Positions 22,251 to 34,150 of a stretch of 64,000 nt of DNA are shown one piece after another. The position numbers were made by a program, and so were the translations under genes. Origin of the DNA: Antedon mediterranea (lineage: Eukaryota > Echinodermata > Crinoidea > Comatulida > Antedonidae). The stretch spans positions 5,616,922 to 5,680,921 of the forward strand of contig NC_092678.1 in assembly GCF_964355755.1 (NCBI RefSeq), in the 5' to 3' direction. Numbering within the stretch: the first letter of the stretch is position 1; the number at the start of each line of letters is the position of its first letter. The notes beneath the pieces are model-generated. The model made no database searches. It was not told the DNA's origin and saw nothing but the letters and a program-made list of their open reading frames with translations.

Positions 22251-23258
22251 TTACACTCTTTGTTCATTTTCATTACGTCTTTGACCTCTGTGAATGTTTC
22301 TTATTTGAGGTTCAGGATTAGAAGCGAAGCAGCATATCATGCGCTTAAATCCGTTTCTTAATTCTGGAATACGCCACCAATATACAATTGGATTCAAAGC
22401 AGAATTCATCATCAGAAGCGGTAAAAAAATCTGATAAAAAGACTCGGTAAATGAGTCACAAAAGTTTGACTTAAGAAAGCATATTGACAATAACTGGGTT
22501 GGTATTAAACAGAAAAACAGTGAAAAAAGTAGAATACTAAATGTGATAAAAACTGATCGTAATCTGGCCTTTTTAGCAGATCTAGCAGAAGCTGATTTGA
22601 TTTGATTAGTTTTACGTTTTAAAATAATATACATAGAAATATAAACAAATCCAACACTGATGGTCAATGTCAAACTCAAAATGAGCACAGGAATGTAAAA
22701 AAAAGTGTAGAAAGATGTAATGAAAAAATAGATTACTAAGCCTATTATTAAAATCCACATAAAAGTACATACTATTGCTAATTTATTTTTAGAAACAAAG
22801 TTTTGGAATTTTATTGGAACAGAAATAACTAGAAAACGTTCCATACTCACAATAAAAACAAACAATAGTGAACAATTCATGAAAATTATCCCCATAACTA
22901 CAATTGAACCATTTATAGGGGATTCATCATATAATGATATAAAAATTAAAGTAACAAGACAACTTAATATGTCAGCAACGGCCAAGTTAACAATCAAAAC
23001 ATTTGATTTCTTTCTTAGTTGTTGATTGCAGCAGACAACCAAAATAACCAACAGGTTTTCCAATATTCCTGCAGCCATAATGATATATGCGAACCAAGTA
23101 CTGATTGGACTTATTTTCATGTTCAAAAAGTGATAGTACTTGGGGAACTTCCATGAAGGGTAGTAAACATTCCATGAACTCTGGTAGGTCCATGAGAAAT
23201 CGAAATTGAAGTCGAAGTCAGAATCGAAGTAGAAACTGAAATCTGTTGCATTTTGCAT
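22251..23258 (-). CDS. Class A GPCR, array member 3, intact
   Basis: 335 residues from the Met next to the acceptor (TTTACAG/AT-ATG-CAA). It has the longest N-terminus of the array, with one NAT sequon and a run of Asp-Phe repeats (DSDFDFNFDF) encoded by GATTTC-like hexamers. TM landmarks are as in receptor 1: GILENL, LAVADIL, SMERFLVI, SLFFCLIPTQ, NPIVYWWR, ELRNGFKRMICCF. Loop 3 reads IKSASARSAKKARLRS, slightly different from the common LASATARSARQARLRS. If the candidate exon at 23809-23812 is used, translation would start two codons earlier (M-D-M-Q). Confidence 0.9.
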   Translation of the reverse strand: MQNATDFSFYFDSDFDFNFDFSWTYQSSWNVYYPSWKFPKYYHFLNMKISPISTWFAYIIMAAGILENLLVILVVCCNQQLRKKSNVLIVNLAVADILSCLVTLIFISLYDESPINGSIVVMGIIFMNCSLLFVFIVSMERFLVISVPIKFQNFVSKNKLAIVCTFMWILIIGLVIYFFITSFYTFFYIPVLILSLTLTISVGFVYISMYIILKRKTNQIKSASARSAKKARLRSVFITFSILLFSLFFCLIPTQLLSICFLKSNFCDSFTESFYQIFLPLLMMNSALNPIVYWWRIPELRNGFKRMICCFASNPEPQIRNIHRGQRRNENEQRV

Positions 23259-23808
23259 ATCTGTAAACAAATTGTGTAATTTTTAATATTTAAAAATAAG
23301 AAGACTTCAACATTTTTTAGAGATATTCTCTTACAGTATATCAACTACAGTTTTTCTTAGGATTTTTCTTATTTCTTTGTTTGTCAATAGGCGATACGCT
23401 CTTACAGCGTATACTATCTCTTCTTGTATTGTTGGAAACCTCTTCTCGTATAGTTTATGCAAGTGACTTTTTGGTTGATGTCACATATCCCAGTAAACAT
23501 ACTGATACATATCTTCATTAACAAAAGGTAAAAAAACATGGGGTACTTTGATTTTTGGTGATTAATTCAATAAAGTAGCAAAGATTAAGACATTGTGTAA
23601 TATAAACTTTTTACAACAAATAATTATAAAAATGATCTTTATCTGCAAAAGCTTTCCTAAAATTGTCAAAAGAACAAATTTATAATGGTAGATTACACTA
23701 GACAAATAATAGCTATCAATCATCAAAAATGTTAAAACTTAATATTGTATGATGTTAGACCAATTTTACATTATAGTATTATAACTAATTATAAATGCTC
23801 AAACTTAC

Positions 23809-23835
23809 CCATGATAAAAGTTGTCTAGATCTAGA
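23809..23835 (-). other. Candidate first exon of receptor 3 carrying the start codon
   Basis: The minus strand reads CTTTTATCATGG/GTAAGT. ATGG is the exon end, with A at -3 and G at +4, and GTAAGT is an ideal donor. Splicing to the acceptor at 23260 gives ATG-GAT-ATG-CAA, in frame with the receptor. The 5' limit is unknown. Confidence 0.55.
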
Positions 23836-25197
23836 TCAGAACGCCTTTTTTCAGTTTTCAATGATTTGATAACAAAACTTGACCAACAGTAGAGATAAAT
23901 TTTTTTTATCAGTGCTCTATGGTTAGAGATAGACAAACAGTGTTGGTGATAATACCAAATAAAGTAATGCCCCAGTGATAGTAATACTCTACAATAAAAT
24001 CACATTTTCTAGAATACTCTGATTTATATGATTCAATGACCAATTAGATTAGTAATTTATTGATAAAGAGAAACTGTGTATTTTGTAATAACACTATCAC
24101 TTTTCTTTTTTACCTTTATAGCTATACACTTATAATAGCAAAATACAAAATAAAATTTATGCTAACACATTTTCTTCCTAATTGATACTAAATTTAATGA
24201 GTTTATGTAGGTGTAATTGTGTTTTTGTTACTTTTATTGGTGCATGTGAAGTTTTTAATGTGTTCCTGGTTTTAATAGTTACTCTGATTTATAAGATTTA
24301 ATTACCAATTGGGATAGTAATTTATTTTTGAAGAGAAAACTGGGTATTCTGTAATAACTATCACTTGCTTTTCTCTTTAGCTTTTTGCTTATAACAAAAG
24401 AATGCTAATGAACTTATTCCTAATTAATTCTAAATTTAATGAGGTTTATGTAGTTGTAATTGTGTTTTTGTTTATTTTATTGGTGCATGTGAAATAATGT
24501 GTTACTGGTTAGTTCTTCCATGTTGTTGAAGCAAAATGTATTACTTCCCAAATCACCATAAAATCAACACAGATTCCAGATGCTATTTATTTATTTCATA
24601 AAACTCTTGATACAAATTCCATGACCAAAACCAAGATTTGTATTTAGATAATAAGAGCTTATTCAGAAGTTGCCATAATGTAAAGATTAAGATAATGGAA
24701 TAAATTGGAAAAAGGAATTGTATACTACAGCCTAAACTAATACCAACACCTTTGGTCTACCTAACAGTCACTTACTATATGTACAAAGTATTCTTATTTT
24801 GATAACATTGTTTTTTTTTAATAACATTTTTTGAATATTTTTATATAATGATTTAAAAGTATTGTAAGATTTTAAGACATCATTTATAAGTTCAAATGCC
24901 TTGCTCTCACCTCCAACAGATACCATTATATAACATTAAACTATTTGTTTGAAAATGTACAGTCCAACTTATTATTATTAGTAGTACAGTAGTATTATTT
25001 GTATATAAAGCAAAAAGTTATTTAAAATTATATTAAAAACATTGTAAATCATAATTTAAAGTTCTTTAACAATATAAAGATGTCTTATTTTCAGTATTTA
25101 GAATCTTTTTTCATCTTAATTATTGCTCTAGAAATTGTTAATTTTCCAGAACTTATCAATTGTTTTATTTGGTGACTTTGGTTTTATTTCTAGTCTA
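23836..25197. other. Intergenic region between receptors 3 and 4
   Basis: No gene. It holds receptor 3 promoter-side sequence and then the shared flank blocks of the array, including two diverged copies of a segment with GTAATTGTGTTTTTGTT and TGGTGCATGTGAA at about 24205 and 24455, also seen at 33430 and 53115. Confidence 0.55.
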
Positions 25198-26202
25198 TTA
25201 CACGCTTTGTTCATCTTCATGACCTCTTTGAATGTTTCTTATTTGAGGTTCAGGATTGGAAGCGAAGCAGCATAGCACACGCTTAAAACCGTTTCTTAAC
25301 TCTGGAATACGCCACCAATATACAATGGGATTTAAAGCAGAATTCATCATAAGAAGTGGTAAAAAAATTTCATTCAAAGGCTTTGCAAAAGACTTACAAA
25401 TAGTTGATGTAAACAAACATTGCTAATAACTGGGTTGGTATTAAACAGAAGAACAGTGAAAAAAGTAGAATACTAAATGTAATAAATACTGATCGTAATC
25501 TGGCCTGTCTAGCAGATCTAGCAGAAGCTGATGCGAGTTGGTTAGTTTTACGTTTTAAAATAATGTACATAAAAATATAAACAAACCCAATAATGATGGT
25601 CAAAATAAAACTCACTATGAACACAGCATTATAGAATAAGTTGAATATAAAGAAAAGGGTTATTAAAATTGTTGTTGAAGTCCATATAAAAGTACATACT
25701 ATTGCCAGTCTCTTTTTTGTAACAAATTGTTGGTATTTTATCGGAACAGCAATAGCTAGAAAACGTTCCATACTCACAAAAAGAACAAATATCAGTGAAC
25801 AATTCATCATTATAATCCCCACAATTACAAAGACATGAGGCTCAAAAAAAATATTATTACAAAAATTAAATTCACAATACAACTTAGTAAGTCAGCAACT
25901 GCCAAGTTAACAATCAAAACGTTAGATTTCTTTCTTAGTTGATAATTGCAGCAGACAACCAAAATAACAAACAGGTTTTCAAATATTCCTGCAACCGTAA
26001 TGATACAGGTGAACCAACTGCTGATTGGATACTTGGACTTATCTACAGTCATACAGCAATCATCATACACACTGGGGTCCAATGAACTACTGTAGGAATC
26101 AAGCTGTATAGAACTGAAATTTCCATCACTTGTATCCATTTTTGCACTATAGGAGTAGGAATCAAGCTGTATAGAACTGAAATCTCCATCACTTGTATCC
26201 AT
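25198..26202 (-). pseudogene. Class A GPCR, array member 4, two frameshifts
   Basis: The full receptor length is present in three frames: N-terminus to TM2 (25825-26202), TM3-TM6 (25394-25882) and TM7-tail (25198-25416). The first break is at an eight-T run in the TM2-TM3 loop (25846-25853). The second is in the loop after TM6 near 25420, where two bases are missing relative to paralogs. All class A motifs survive (SMERFLAIAVPIKY, SLFFCLIPTQ, NPIVYWWR). The N-terminus contains an in-frame 63-base tandem duplication (26096-26158 and 26159-26221), giving two MDTSDG-x-FSSIQLDSYS units. It is a recent pseudogene, or homopolymer-type sequencing errors could explain the breaks. Confidence 0.85.
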
Positions 26203-27259
26203 TTTTGCTAGTTGTAACAGAATCTGTAAATATGATAATAGGCACATGAATTAAACATGAATATCTGTAAGAAAATATAGAATTGAATTAAAGTGTCAAA
26301 CTTGTTGTATCACTTAATAATAAAGTAAGATTTGTTGTTGCCTACTAGCAAACAACTGAAACTTTGTGGCAAAGCGATGACTACCATTTTCATACACTGT
26401 AAATTACCCTTGATAGGAATTGGTTATAGATCAATTCCACAATTAAAATATTGCCTTTTAAAAACATGGCTTACTAAAAGAAATAATAGCGTGCTTTTGC
26501 TATTTGAATGGTAGAAATACACTATTCTATGTTTGTGTTTTTGTTCCTTTTACTGGTACTGGTACTGGTTCAAATAACCGTCTCACAGAGACATCTGGTA
26601 GCCATTGACTTAAAGTTGGCATTTTGATAAACCATAAAAAATGATCTTATTATTTTGCTACGTTTCATTTCATTTCATTATTTATTTGGTATATTTGAGT
26701 ATATACATAACAACAAAAAACTGAAATTGGGGAGACCAGGGTCAACCTAAGTGAACTGAATCACTGTAGCTGAGCCGGTTAACCCAACCTCAAAGTCAGT
26801 TTACACATAAAAGACAAAAGACAAAATACAGTTACAGCGAATCAAAATGAATATGAACTTTTCTAATGAAGGCTACTAGCATTGGCGGTAGCCTTGATCA
26901 CACTATTCTAGTCAAAATTTAAATTATATAAATCAAAGATGACAAGTAATTTGTTAGAAAGGGTTTTGTGACATTAGAGATTGACCTTTTTTAAAGTTTT
27001 AAAATCTAAAATATAAATGTCAACAGCAGACCCCAGACCTAGATTACATAATTTTAGAAAGAAAGAACAAAAGATGATATAAAACAAGCGTAAAATAGAC
27101 TGTCGAGTACAGTTTGTAAGTTTCTAGCGATAGTTAAATACATACATTTGGTAAAATAGAACAAATTTAATATTTACCACAAATTGGAATCAATCGGCTT
27201 TGCTTTAACAATACTTAATATTGTACTAATTCTAGAATAGTTGCTCCACCTTTTGCTTC
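26203..27259. other. 5' region of receptor 4
   Basis: Two possible acceptors (TTTTCTTACAG near 26264 and ATATTTACAG near 26230) precede the start. A candidate noncoding exon ends at 27178 (TTTGTG/GTAAATA), matching one upstream of receptor 6 near 52973. Between them, 26660-27110 looks like a retroposon in reverse orientation: its minus-strand 3' end is an AATGAAATGAAATG run. Its class is unclear. Confidence 0.45.
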
Positions 27260-27667
27260 TGTAGTGAATTTATCTTTTAGTTGGTTCCGAGCTTTCTCAG
27301 GCGTATATATATAACTCCACGCGACGTACACTGTCACTGAATGATAACTCATACAAAAAGTATATTTAACTCAACTAGAACTTTTATTCCTTGTAACTCG
27401 ATTAATACATCTTTCTACCACTACCAGTCAAGCCTTAATATATTCTTTATCATCTTTCCGTTTATCTACTCTGATCTTATTCTCTCTTCTCTTCCAATAT
27501 CTATTACATTCCACTTTTATACTGGACATGCAAATTTTAGGCTTCAGAGGAGGATAACATTTTCCCTCCAAAATGTATACGATTTTGATTGGCTAATAAT
27601 ATAAGGCGGACCTGGTCTAAAGCATCCTTCTCTAAACACAGAGAATCACAACATCAATAATATGACA
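27260..27667 (-). repeat. 3' LTR of copy B
   Basis: 408 bases, starts TGTAGTGAATTT and ends ATATGACA. Nearly identical to 32940-33348. Confidence 0.95.
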
Positions 27668-27678
27668 TTCCCCTTTTT
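27668..27678 (-). other. Polypurine tract of copy B
   Basis: AAAAAGGGGAA on the minus strand, immediately before the 3' LTR. Confidence 0.8.
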
Positions 27679-27769
27679 GGGAAAAAGATTGTGTCAATCT
27701 TTCCAAAAATTTAACATTTAAAACCATTTTACTATAAACTATCAACAAATAACACCTCTATAATATTAT

Positions 27770-29704
27770 TTATGCACGGCTTAATCCATCTACATTTCCA
27801 TTTAATGATCCTTTCTTGTAAATAACTTTAAATTTATATCCTTGTAAAAACAGAGCCCATCTCATAAGTCTAACATTGGCACCCTTCATTGAGTCCATCC
27901 ATCTCAATGCCTGGTGGTCAGTATGAACTTGAAATTCACAACCATACAGATAATACTTAAGTTTATTGATAGCCCAAACAATAGAGAGGCACTCTTTTTC
28001 TGGCACAGAATATCTCTGCTCATGTACAGATAACTTTCTACTTAAATACACAATGGGATAATCATTACCCTCACCATCTATTTGGCTCAGCACTGCACCT
28101 ATGCCATAATTTGAGGCATCGGTTTGCAATATAAACATCTTATCAAAATTTGGGGCTTTTAATACATTATCATCAGTAAGTCGTTTCTTTAAAGTTACAA
28201 AGGCATTTTCACATTGTTCATTCCACTTAACGGTATTACTTTTACTCTTTAAAGTTAAATCAATCAATGGCTTAGCAATATCGGCATAGTTCTGTACAAA
28301 TTTTCTGTAATAGCCAGTTAATCCGAGAAATGATCGGACTTGTTTCTTAGACAAAGGTCTGGGGAACTTTTCCACAGCCTCAACCTTATCAATCATGGGT
28401 CTAATTTCTCCATTACCAATCTTATGCCCCAGAAATTCTACCTGTGCATAGACAATTTTACATTTCAAAGGCTTTGCTGGCAATCCAGCACTACTTAATC
28501 TTTCTAATACATCATTCAAATGAAAAATATGATCTTTCCAAGTTTGACTATAAATACATATGTCATCTATATATGCCTTAGCATATCCCTCAGTACCTTG
28601 TAATACCTTATCCATTAATCTTTGGAAAGTACTAGAACTATTTTGCATACCAAATGGAAGTACATTGTAACAATACTGTCCAAATTGTGTAATAAATGCT
28701 GATTTGTCTTTGGTCTTAGGATCCAGAGGCACCTGGTAAAATCTTTTAGTTAGATCTAACGTAGTTATGTATATTGCGGATGATACCTCATCCAACATTT
28801 CGTCTATGTGAGGCATAACATAAGGGTCAAATTGTGTAGTCTTATTTAGTGATCTAAAATCTGTCACCATTCTAATTTGATTCTGGCCTTTCTTCAGGGC
28901 AATAATAGGTGCAGCATAGGCACTAAATGTAGGTTCTATTATACCCATAGCCAACATACTATCTAATTCTTCTTTCAATTTACCCTTTAATGCTTGGGGC
29001 GTTCTATATGACCTATGCCTTATAGGCATTTCACCATTAGTCTTAATTTCATGTGTCACCAAGTGAGTTCTACCTGGTACATCCGAGAATACATTCTGTT
29101 GGTACTTTAACAATTCTGTTAATTGTTTAGTTTGTGTATCATTTAAATTACTACTAACGTTAACATCTCTCCATGTTTGTGATTGATGATAAGACAATCC
29201 TATGTCTATTTCACTATCTAACTCATTGTCATGGACTGTTTCATTTAAGTCTACTTCTTCTATCGATTGAACATTTGTTACTACATAATAACCATCTTTA
29301 CTTATTTCTACTTTATCATACCATCTCTTTAACATATTAACATGTAGAATTTGTTTTTCTTTTCTTCTACCTCCTATGTATATTTCATAATTTACATCAT
29401 TGACCTTTTTTGTAACAGTGAAGGGGCCTTGCCATTTACTGTCTAACTTACTATTTCCTATTGGAAGGAATATCAACACTTTGTCCCCTTCTACAAATTC
29501 TCTATCAATAGCATTCTTGTTATAATTGTGGGACATAATTTCTTGTTGTTCAAGTTTGTTTACATTAGCATCTTTCATTAATTCCTCCATTTTTTCTCTT
29601 ATGTCTAACATGTATTTGATAACATCAGTAGATGTTTCTTCATCTTCTACCCAATTACTTTTGAGTAAACTCAAGGGTCCCCTCACCTCTCTACCATAAA
29701 GCAA
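27770..29704 (-). CDS. RT-RNase H polyprotein part of copy B (with integrase C-terminus)
   Basis: 644 residues. The first 160 or so carry the integrase C-terminal part (a GPY/F-like WQGPFTV segment near 110). RT follows from about 220, with MVTDFRSLNK, LDLTKRFYQVPLD and the catalytic YIDD near 378. RNase H follows with TDASNYGIGA near 528 and HTDHQALRWM near 598. It ends with GNVDGLSRA, a usual RNase H end, close to the polypurine tract, so no integrase follows the RNase H. The ORF start is not a natural initiation site, since it is continuous with the integrase of the upstream ORF apart from a one-base shift near 29760. Confidence 0.9.
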   Translation of the reverse strand: MLYGREVRGPLSLLKSNWVEDEETSTDVIKYMLDIREKMEELMKDANVNKLEQQEIMSHNYNKNAIDREFVEGDKVLIFLPIGNSKLDSKWQGPFTVTKKVNDVNYEIYIGGRRKEKQILHVNMLKRWYDKVEISKDGYYVVTNVQSIEEVDLNETVHDNELDSEIDIGLSYHQSQTWRDVNVSSNLNDTQTKQLTELLKYQQNVFSDVPGRTHLVTHEIKTNGEMPIRHRSYRTPQALKGKLKEELDSMLAMGIIEPTFSAYAAPIIALKKGQNQIRMVTDFRSLNKTTQFDPYVMPHIDEMLDEVSSAIYITTLDLTKRFYQVPLDPKTKDKSAFITQFGQYCYNVLPFGMQNSSSTFQRLMDKVLQGTEGYAKAYIDDICIYSQTWKDHIFHLNDVLERLSSAGLPAKPLKCKIVYAQVEFLGHKIGNGEIRPMIDKVEAVEKFPRPLSKKQVRSFLGLTGYYRKFVQNYADIAKPLIDLTLKSKSNTVKWNEQCENAFVTLKKRLTDDNVLKAPNFDKMFILQTDASNYGIGAVLSQIDGEGNDYPIVYLSRKLSVHEQRYSVPEKECLSIVWAINKLKYYLYGCEFQVHTDHQALRWMDSMKGANVRLMRWALFLQGYKFKVIYKKGSLNGNVDGLSRA

Positions 29705-32403
29705 TTTAAAAGGTGAATGGCCCGTCGCTTTACTAGGAACTTCTCTGTATGCAAACAGAAAGGGGGGTATATGTAGTTATCCCAATTTTTTCTTTGCTTA
29801 ACTGTAAGTGTCCTTATCATATTTTTCAATGTACCGTGAAATCTTTCAACAAGCCCATTGCTTTGGGGGTGGTACACTGTAGTCTTTAATTGATTAATCC
29901 CCAACATACTACATATAGATTGCATAATTGAAGACATGAAATTAGTTCCTTGATCATGTACAATCTCTTCGGGTAATCCTACTCTAGTAAAGACTTCTAT
30001 TAGAGCCCTGGCTACTGTTTCAGCTCTAACATTGGGTAACGGGATAGCATCCGGATATCTCGTAGCATAGTCAATTATAGTAAGCATATATTTGTTATTA
30101 CGGCTTGTTCTAGATAAGGGTCCAACAATGTCTATCGCTATACGTTTAAATGGTGTACTTATAATCGGTAATGGTATCAAAGTATGTTTCCTTTTACTTT
30201 TACCATTATCTACCTTTTGGCATTCCTTACAGACTTTACAATAGACTACCACATCTTTAAATATACCTGGCCAATAGAATTGGTTCAGGACCCTACTTTT
30301 AGTTTTCTCAACACCCATGTGACCTGCAAATGGCACATTATGACCTAAGTGTAATACACCCTGTCTACACTGAGTGGGTAATACAATCTGTTCCACTTGG
30401 TTATTCTTATCTTTAATACTACTCCAATTTCTCATCAATATACCTTGTCTCATAAAGAAACATACCCTATGCTGACCTATTTCTTCTATAGGGACTACCC
30501 TGTCAAACACTCCTTTGAGTGAGTCATCCTTAGTTTGCAATTTGATCAGTTCTTGTTTAGTTAGGTTCAGCTTGTGCTGTTGTTCATAAGTTTTATGTTT
30601 GACTGTTTTATCTTTAGCTTTATCCTCATTTTCATCAAACAAATTATTCATTTCTGTTCCATTCATATCTTCTAAACACTTAGTTTTATTTACTTTGTTG
30701 TCATTTACTACTGTTTTCAACAATTGTAAATTAGTTTCTTTAGGCGGCTCTTCTATCGGCTTAAAGTTACTGTCTTTCCATAACAATATCATTTCGTCTT
30801 GTATTCTAACATCATTTTCTATTCTGGCTTGCTCCCTAGTTAGGACGAACATTTCTTTAGCCATTGTTTCCCCACAATTCTGGTCCAAATCATGACCCAA
30901 TAACATGTCCCTCTGTAATCCTTCGATTACGGCTACAATCACTTTTCCTGTCACTATCTTACTTTCTATAGCTACCTCAGCTAAGGGGACGGTAATATCG
31001 CCTCCTATACCTCTTAACGTAACCCATTTTTCTGGCAAGTAACATTTGTTAGGCACTAGACTTTCCTTAACAGCTGACTGGGTACATCCCGAGTCTCTAA
31101 GCATAGTTATATCCTGTCCTTCTAATTTTCCTGTTATTGTACATTTCTCCATTTTATTTTCTACACTATCTATAACTACTTGGGGTCTATCTGATTTTAG
31201 TCCTTCACATCTTAAGCCATCTTTCACATTCGGGCCCTTCTTAGTGTCACTAGTCTTTCCTTTTGCTACCATCTTAGGACAATCCCCTATTTTATGTCCC
31301 TTCTCCTTACAATTAAAGCATAGGCCATTAATCCATTCATTTGAAGGTTCTCTCTGTTGGAAATTTTTACCATAGTTATGGAATTTGCCTCCCCTTCCGC
31401 AATACTTATTGTATCCTTGCTGCCTAGCTCCAGGGTTATTCTGAGTCGTACTATTCTTAGGTTTACTATTTTCTTGGCCCTTATAATACGTAGGCTTATT
31501 TTCAGAATTTACGGCATTCCAATAGCCACGGCCACCTCTATTAGCTATATAATTATCGGCTATCATAGCCATATCATAGCTCTTATTTACTTGTTTATCT
31601 CTAAGATAAAGCCTCAGATCTTCAGGCATTTTATCAAGTGCCTGTTCCATTATAATCATTTCAATAATGCCTGCAGCATCATCTTCTTTTACATTAGCAC
31701 ATTTCATCCAACATTTTAAATAATGGGAGAGCTCATTCAGCCATTCCCTGATGGACATATCTTTAACTCTGTTTGAATTTCTAAATTTAAATCTGTAGGT
31801 CTCTGCGGACACATCATACTTTTCTAAGATTGCCTTCTTTAAGGTATCATAATCTACACATTCTTTTACGGTTAAGGATGCATATGCTGTCCTAGCTTTA
31901 CCAGACAGTTCAGGTGCTAACCTAGCGGACCACGTATTCTTATCCCAACCTGTGGCTTCTGCCAAGTGTTCAAATGTTCTAAAATATATATCAATATCAT
32001 CTGATTCCTTCAAAGTAGGAACCTTTACCTTCATTTCATCTACTATATTCCTAGCATTACTGTAGCTAGACCTATTTTCTAATTCCATCATTTTCACTCT
32101 TTCTTGTGATTCAATTTTTCTTAGCTCTATATCTATTTTCTTTTGCTCTATATCTGCTTTTAATTGGTCTTGTTGGTATTGTAATTCTAACTTTTTGTTT
32201 TCGGCCTCGAACTTCATTCAAAAATATTCGAGCATCATATCTTTAGGCATACCGCCGGGTATTTCGGGCAAATCAATATCCCTAGCCATTTTATCATATA
32301 TTTCATTGACTTGGTCAACCTCTTCTTGGTCAACCATATCTTCCCTAGTATCTTTGTCTGACATAGTCTTATCTATATTTTTACCCGATCTTAAAGTTGT
32401 CAT
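29683..32403 (-). pseudogene. gag-protease-integrase region of copy B
   Basis: The frame opens at the ATG at 32403 (MTTLRSGKNIDK), meets an in-frame TGA just before 32217 where copy A has an Arg codon, and continues for 844 residues. Landmarks counted from 32217: coiled coil at 1-40, CCHC knuckle near 300, protease LRDSG near 370, integrase zinc-binding HHCC at about 622-665, catalytic D near 694 (IDIVGP), D near 754 (HDQGTNF) and E near 790 (NGLVERFH). A one-base frame loss after the WDNYIYPPF segment ends the ORF early. gag, protease and integrase share one frame, so no programmed shift is needed there. Confidence 0.92.
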
Positions 32404-32925
32404 GCTAATAACAATTTTACTAATGAAATATGTAAACTTATGTATACAAAATATGTTATAAAAGTATTTGTATTACCTTGATTCCATTCAGATATGTAAA
32501 AAATATGCAATCCACATAAATTTTTAAATGCAATACAATCTAAGACATTAATTTACTTCAAAGTCACAAACAACGTTCCAAGTTCGCTCCGTACAAAAAT
32601 TTACTTTCGAAATAAAAAATAGTTTACAAAGTCAGCTTTGCAAATCTTCTCCAAATTTACTGGGCTTCCTTCTGTTACTTCAGTCTTCTTCTTTCAGACC
32701 TCGGTGAATATATACAGTATCTCCGATGAATATCCAGCAGCCTTGAGCTCAACAGTACTTCTTCTTCGTTGTAATATCCAAACAACGCACGGTATAAAAA
32801 CTGTCAGGAATCCAGATCTTCGTAAACATTTAACTTTTTGGTTACTGATTTAACAGGCCCGTAGAGTAGGCACTGTCACTTCTTCTTCTTCTTCTTGATA
32901 CTTAAATCATGTAAACAAAAATTTT

Positions 32926-32939
32926 CACCGCTGCCACCA
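32926..32939 (-). other. Primer-binding site of copy B, tRNA-Leu type
   Basis: The minus strand reads TGGTGGCAGCGGTG right after the 5' LTR, complementary to the 3' end of tRNA-Leu (AAG/UAG type) including CCA over 14 bases. The assignment uses the known metazoan tRNA-Leu acceptor end. Confidence 0.75.
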
Positions 32940-33348
32940 TGTAGTGAATTTATCTTTTAGTTGGTTCCGAGCTTTCTCAGGCGTATATATATAACTCCAC
33001 GCGACGTACACTGGCACTGAATGATAACTTATACAAAAAGTATATTTAACTCTAACTAGAACTTTTATTCCTTGTAACTCGATTAATACATCTTTCTACC
33101 ACTACCAGTCAAGCCTTAATATATTCTTTATCATCTTTCCGTTTATCTACTCTGATCTTATTCTCTCTTCTCTTCCAATATCTATTACATTCCACTTTTA
33201 TACTGGACATGCAAATTTTAGGCTTCAGAGGAGGATAACATTTTCCCTCCAAAATGTATACGATTTTGATTGGCTAATAATATAAGGCGGACCTGGTCTA
33301 AAGCATCCTTCTCTAAACACAGAGAATCACAACATCAATAATATGACA
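32940..33348 (-). repeat. 5' LTR of copy B
   Basis: 409 bases, TG...CA, followed by the GCTTC target duplication. Confidence 0.95.
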
Positions 33349-34150
33349 GCTTCCTTTTAGTCTTATAACAAATTGAATATACATTTTATTGTTATTCGAT
33401 ACTGAAATTTGATTAGTTTATATGTTGTAATTAATTGTGTTTTTGTTTCTTTTATTGGTGCATGTGAAGTGCTTATGTGTTCTTGGTTTTAATGGTTCTT
33501 CCATGTTGTTGAAGCAAATGCATATGTCAAAGGTCAAATGCCTAGCATTTAACATTTTGTGAGATATTTTCCCATATCAACATAAAATCAAATGCCAGAT
33601 GCTATTAGTTATTTATTTTATTTCATAAACTTCCTGAAGAACAAGCAAAATTAAACATTACAAAATGATAAAATACTTATTAGATAATAATAGAAAAATA
33701 TTCTACAGATTCCATGATAAAAAAAAAAGATTTAAAAATATGATTTTAACAAACAGTAATTTAAATTGAAAATGAAGTTTAATAAACGAGGAATTGACTT
33801 ACATTTGTATAGAATTTAACCAATGCTGCCACCTATTTATTATTATTTAAACTGGCTATTATTTCAAAAATTTATTTTCTTTTTTTTTCAATTCAATAGA
33901 AATTTATTTACAAAATCTGAATACATACAGTAGGAAAACAAGAAACAGGATTGTACAGAATTATAAAGTATATCAGAAAATGAAGGCAAAAGCCCTGAAA
34001 GATGTTTTTAACATCTTGTGTTGGGCGAGCCTTAACACAAATAAAAAAGAAAAGAAATGCATTGAAGAAAATCATAATAAATTTCATAACCTAAAATATG
34101 AATAACAGAAAAAAAAAATCTGTTGGTACAGCAGATCAATTAATAAATAT
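33349..34150. other. Receptor-array flank with a retroposon tail
   Basis: 33410-33640 repeats the flank segment found at 24210 and 53090 (TGTAATTAATTGTGTTTTTG, TGTTGTTGAAGCAAA, TTCATAAACTTCCTGAAGAA). 33880-34080 resembles the 3' part of a retroposon in reverse orientation, beginning with a T-rich CAATTCAATAG run. No gene. Confidence 0.45.

Larger units (their letters stand above)
27260..33348 (-). mobile_element. Gmr1-type LTR retrotransposon, nearly complete copy B
   Basis: 6.1 kb with LTRs 27260-27667 and 32940-33348 that differ by about three changes, so it is a young insertion. GCTTC is duplicated at 27255-27259 and 33349-33353. It has a primer-binding site for tRNA-Leu, a polypurine tract, gag, a CCHC knuckle, protease, integrase, RT and RNase H in that order on the minus strand. 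Integrase before RT is the order of Ty1/copia, but the RT, RNase H and GPY/F-like features are Ty3/gypsy-type; this combination defines the Gmr1 group. One gag stop and one frameshift near the integrase C-terminus make it defective. The paralogous flank near 53057 shows the empty site. Confidence 0.95.
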
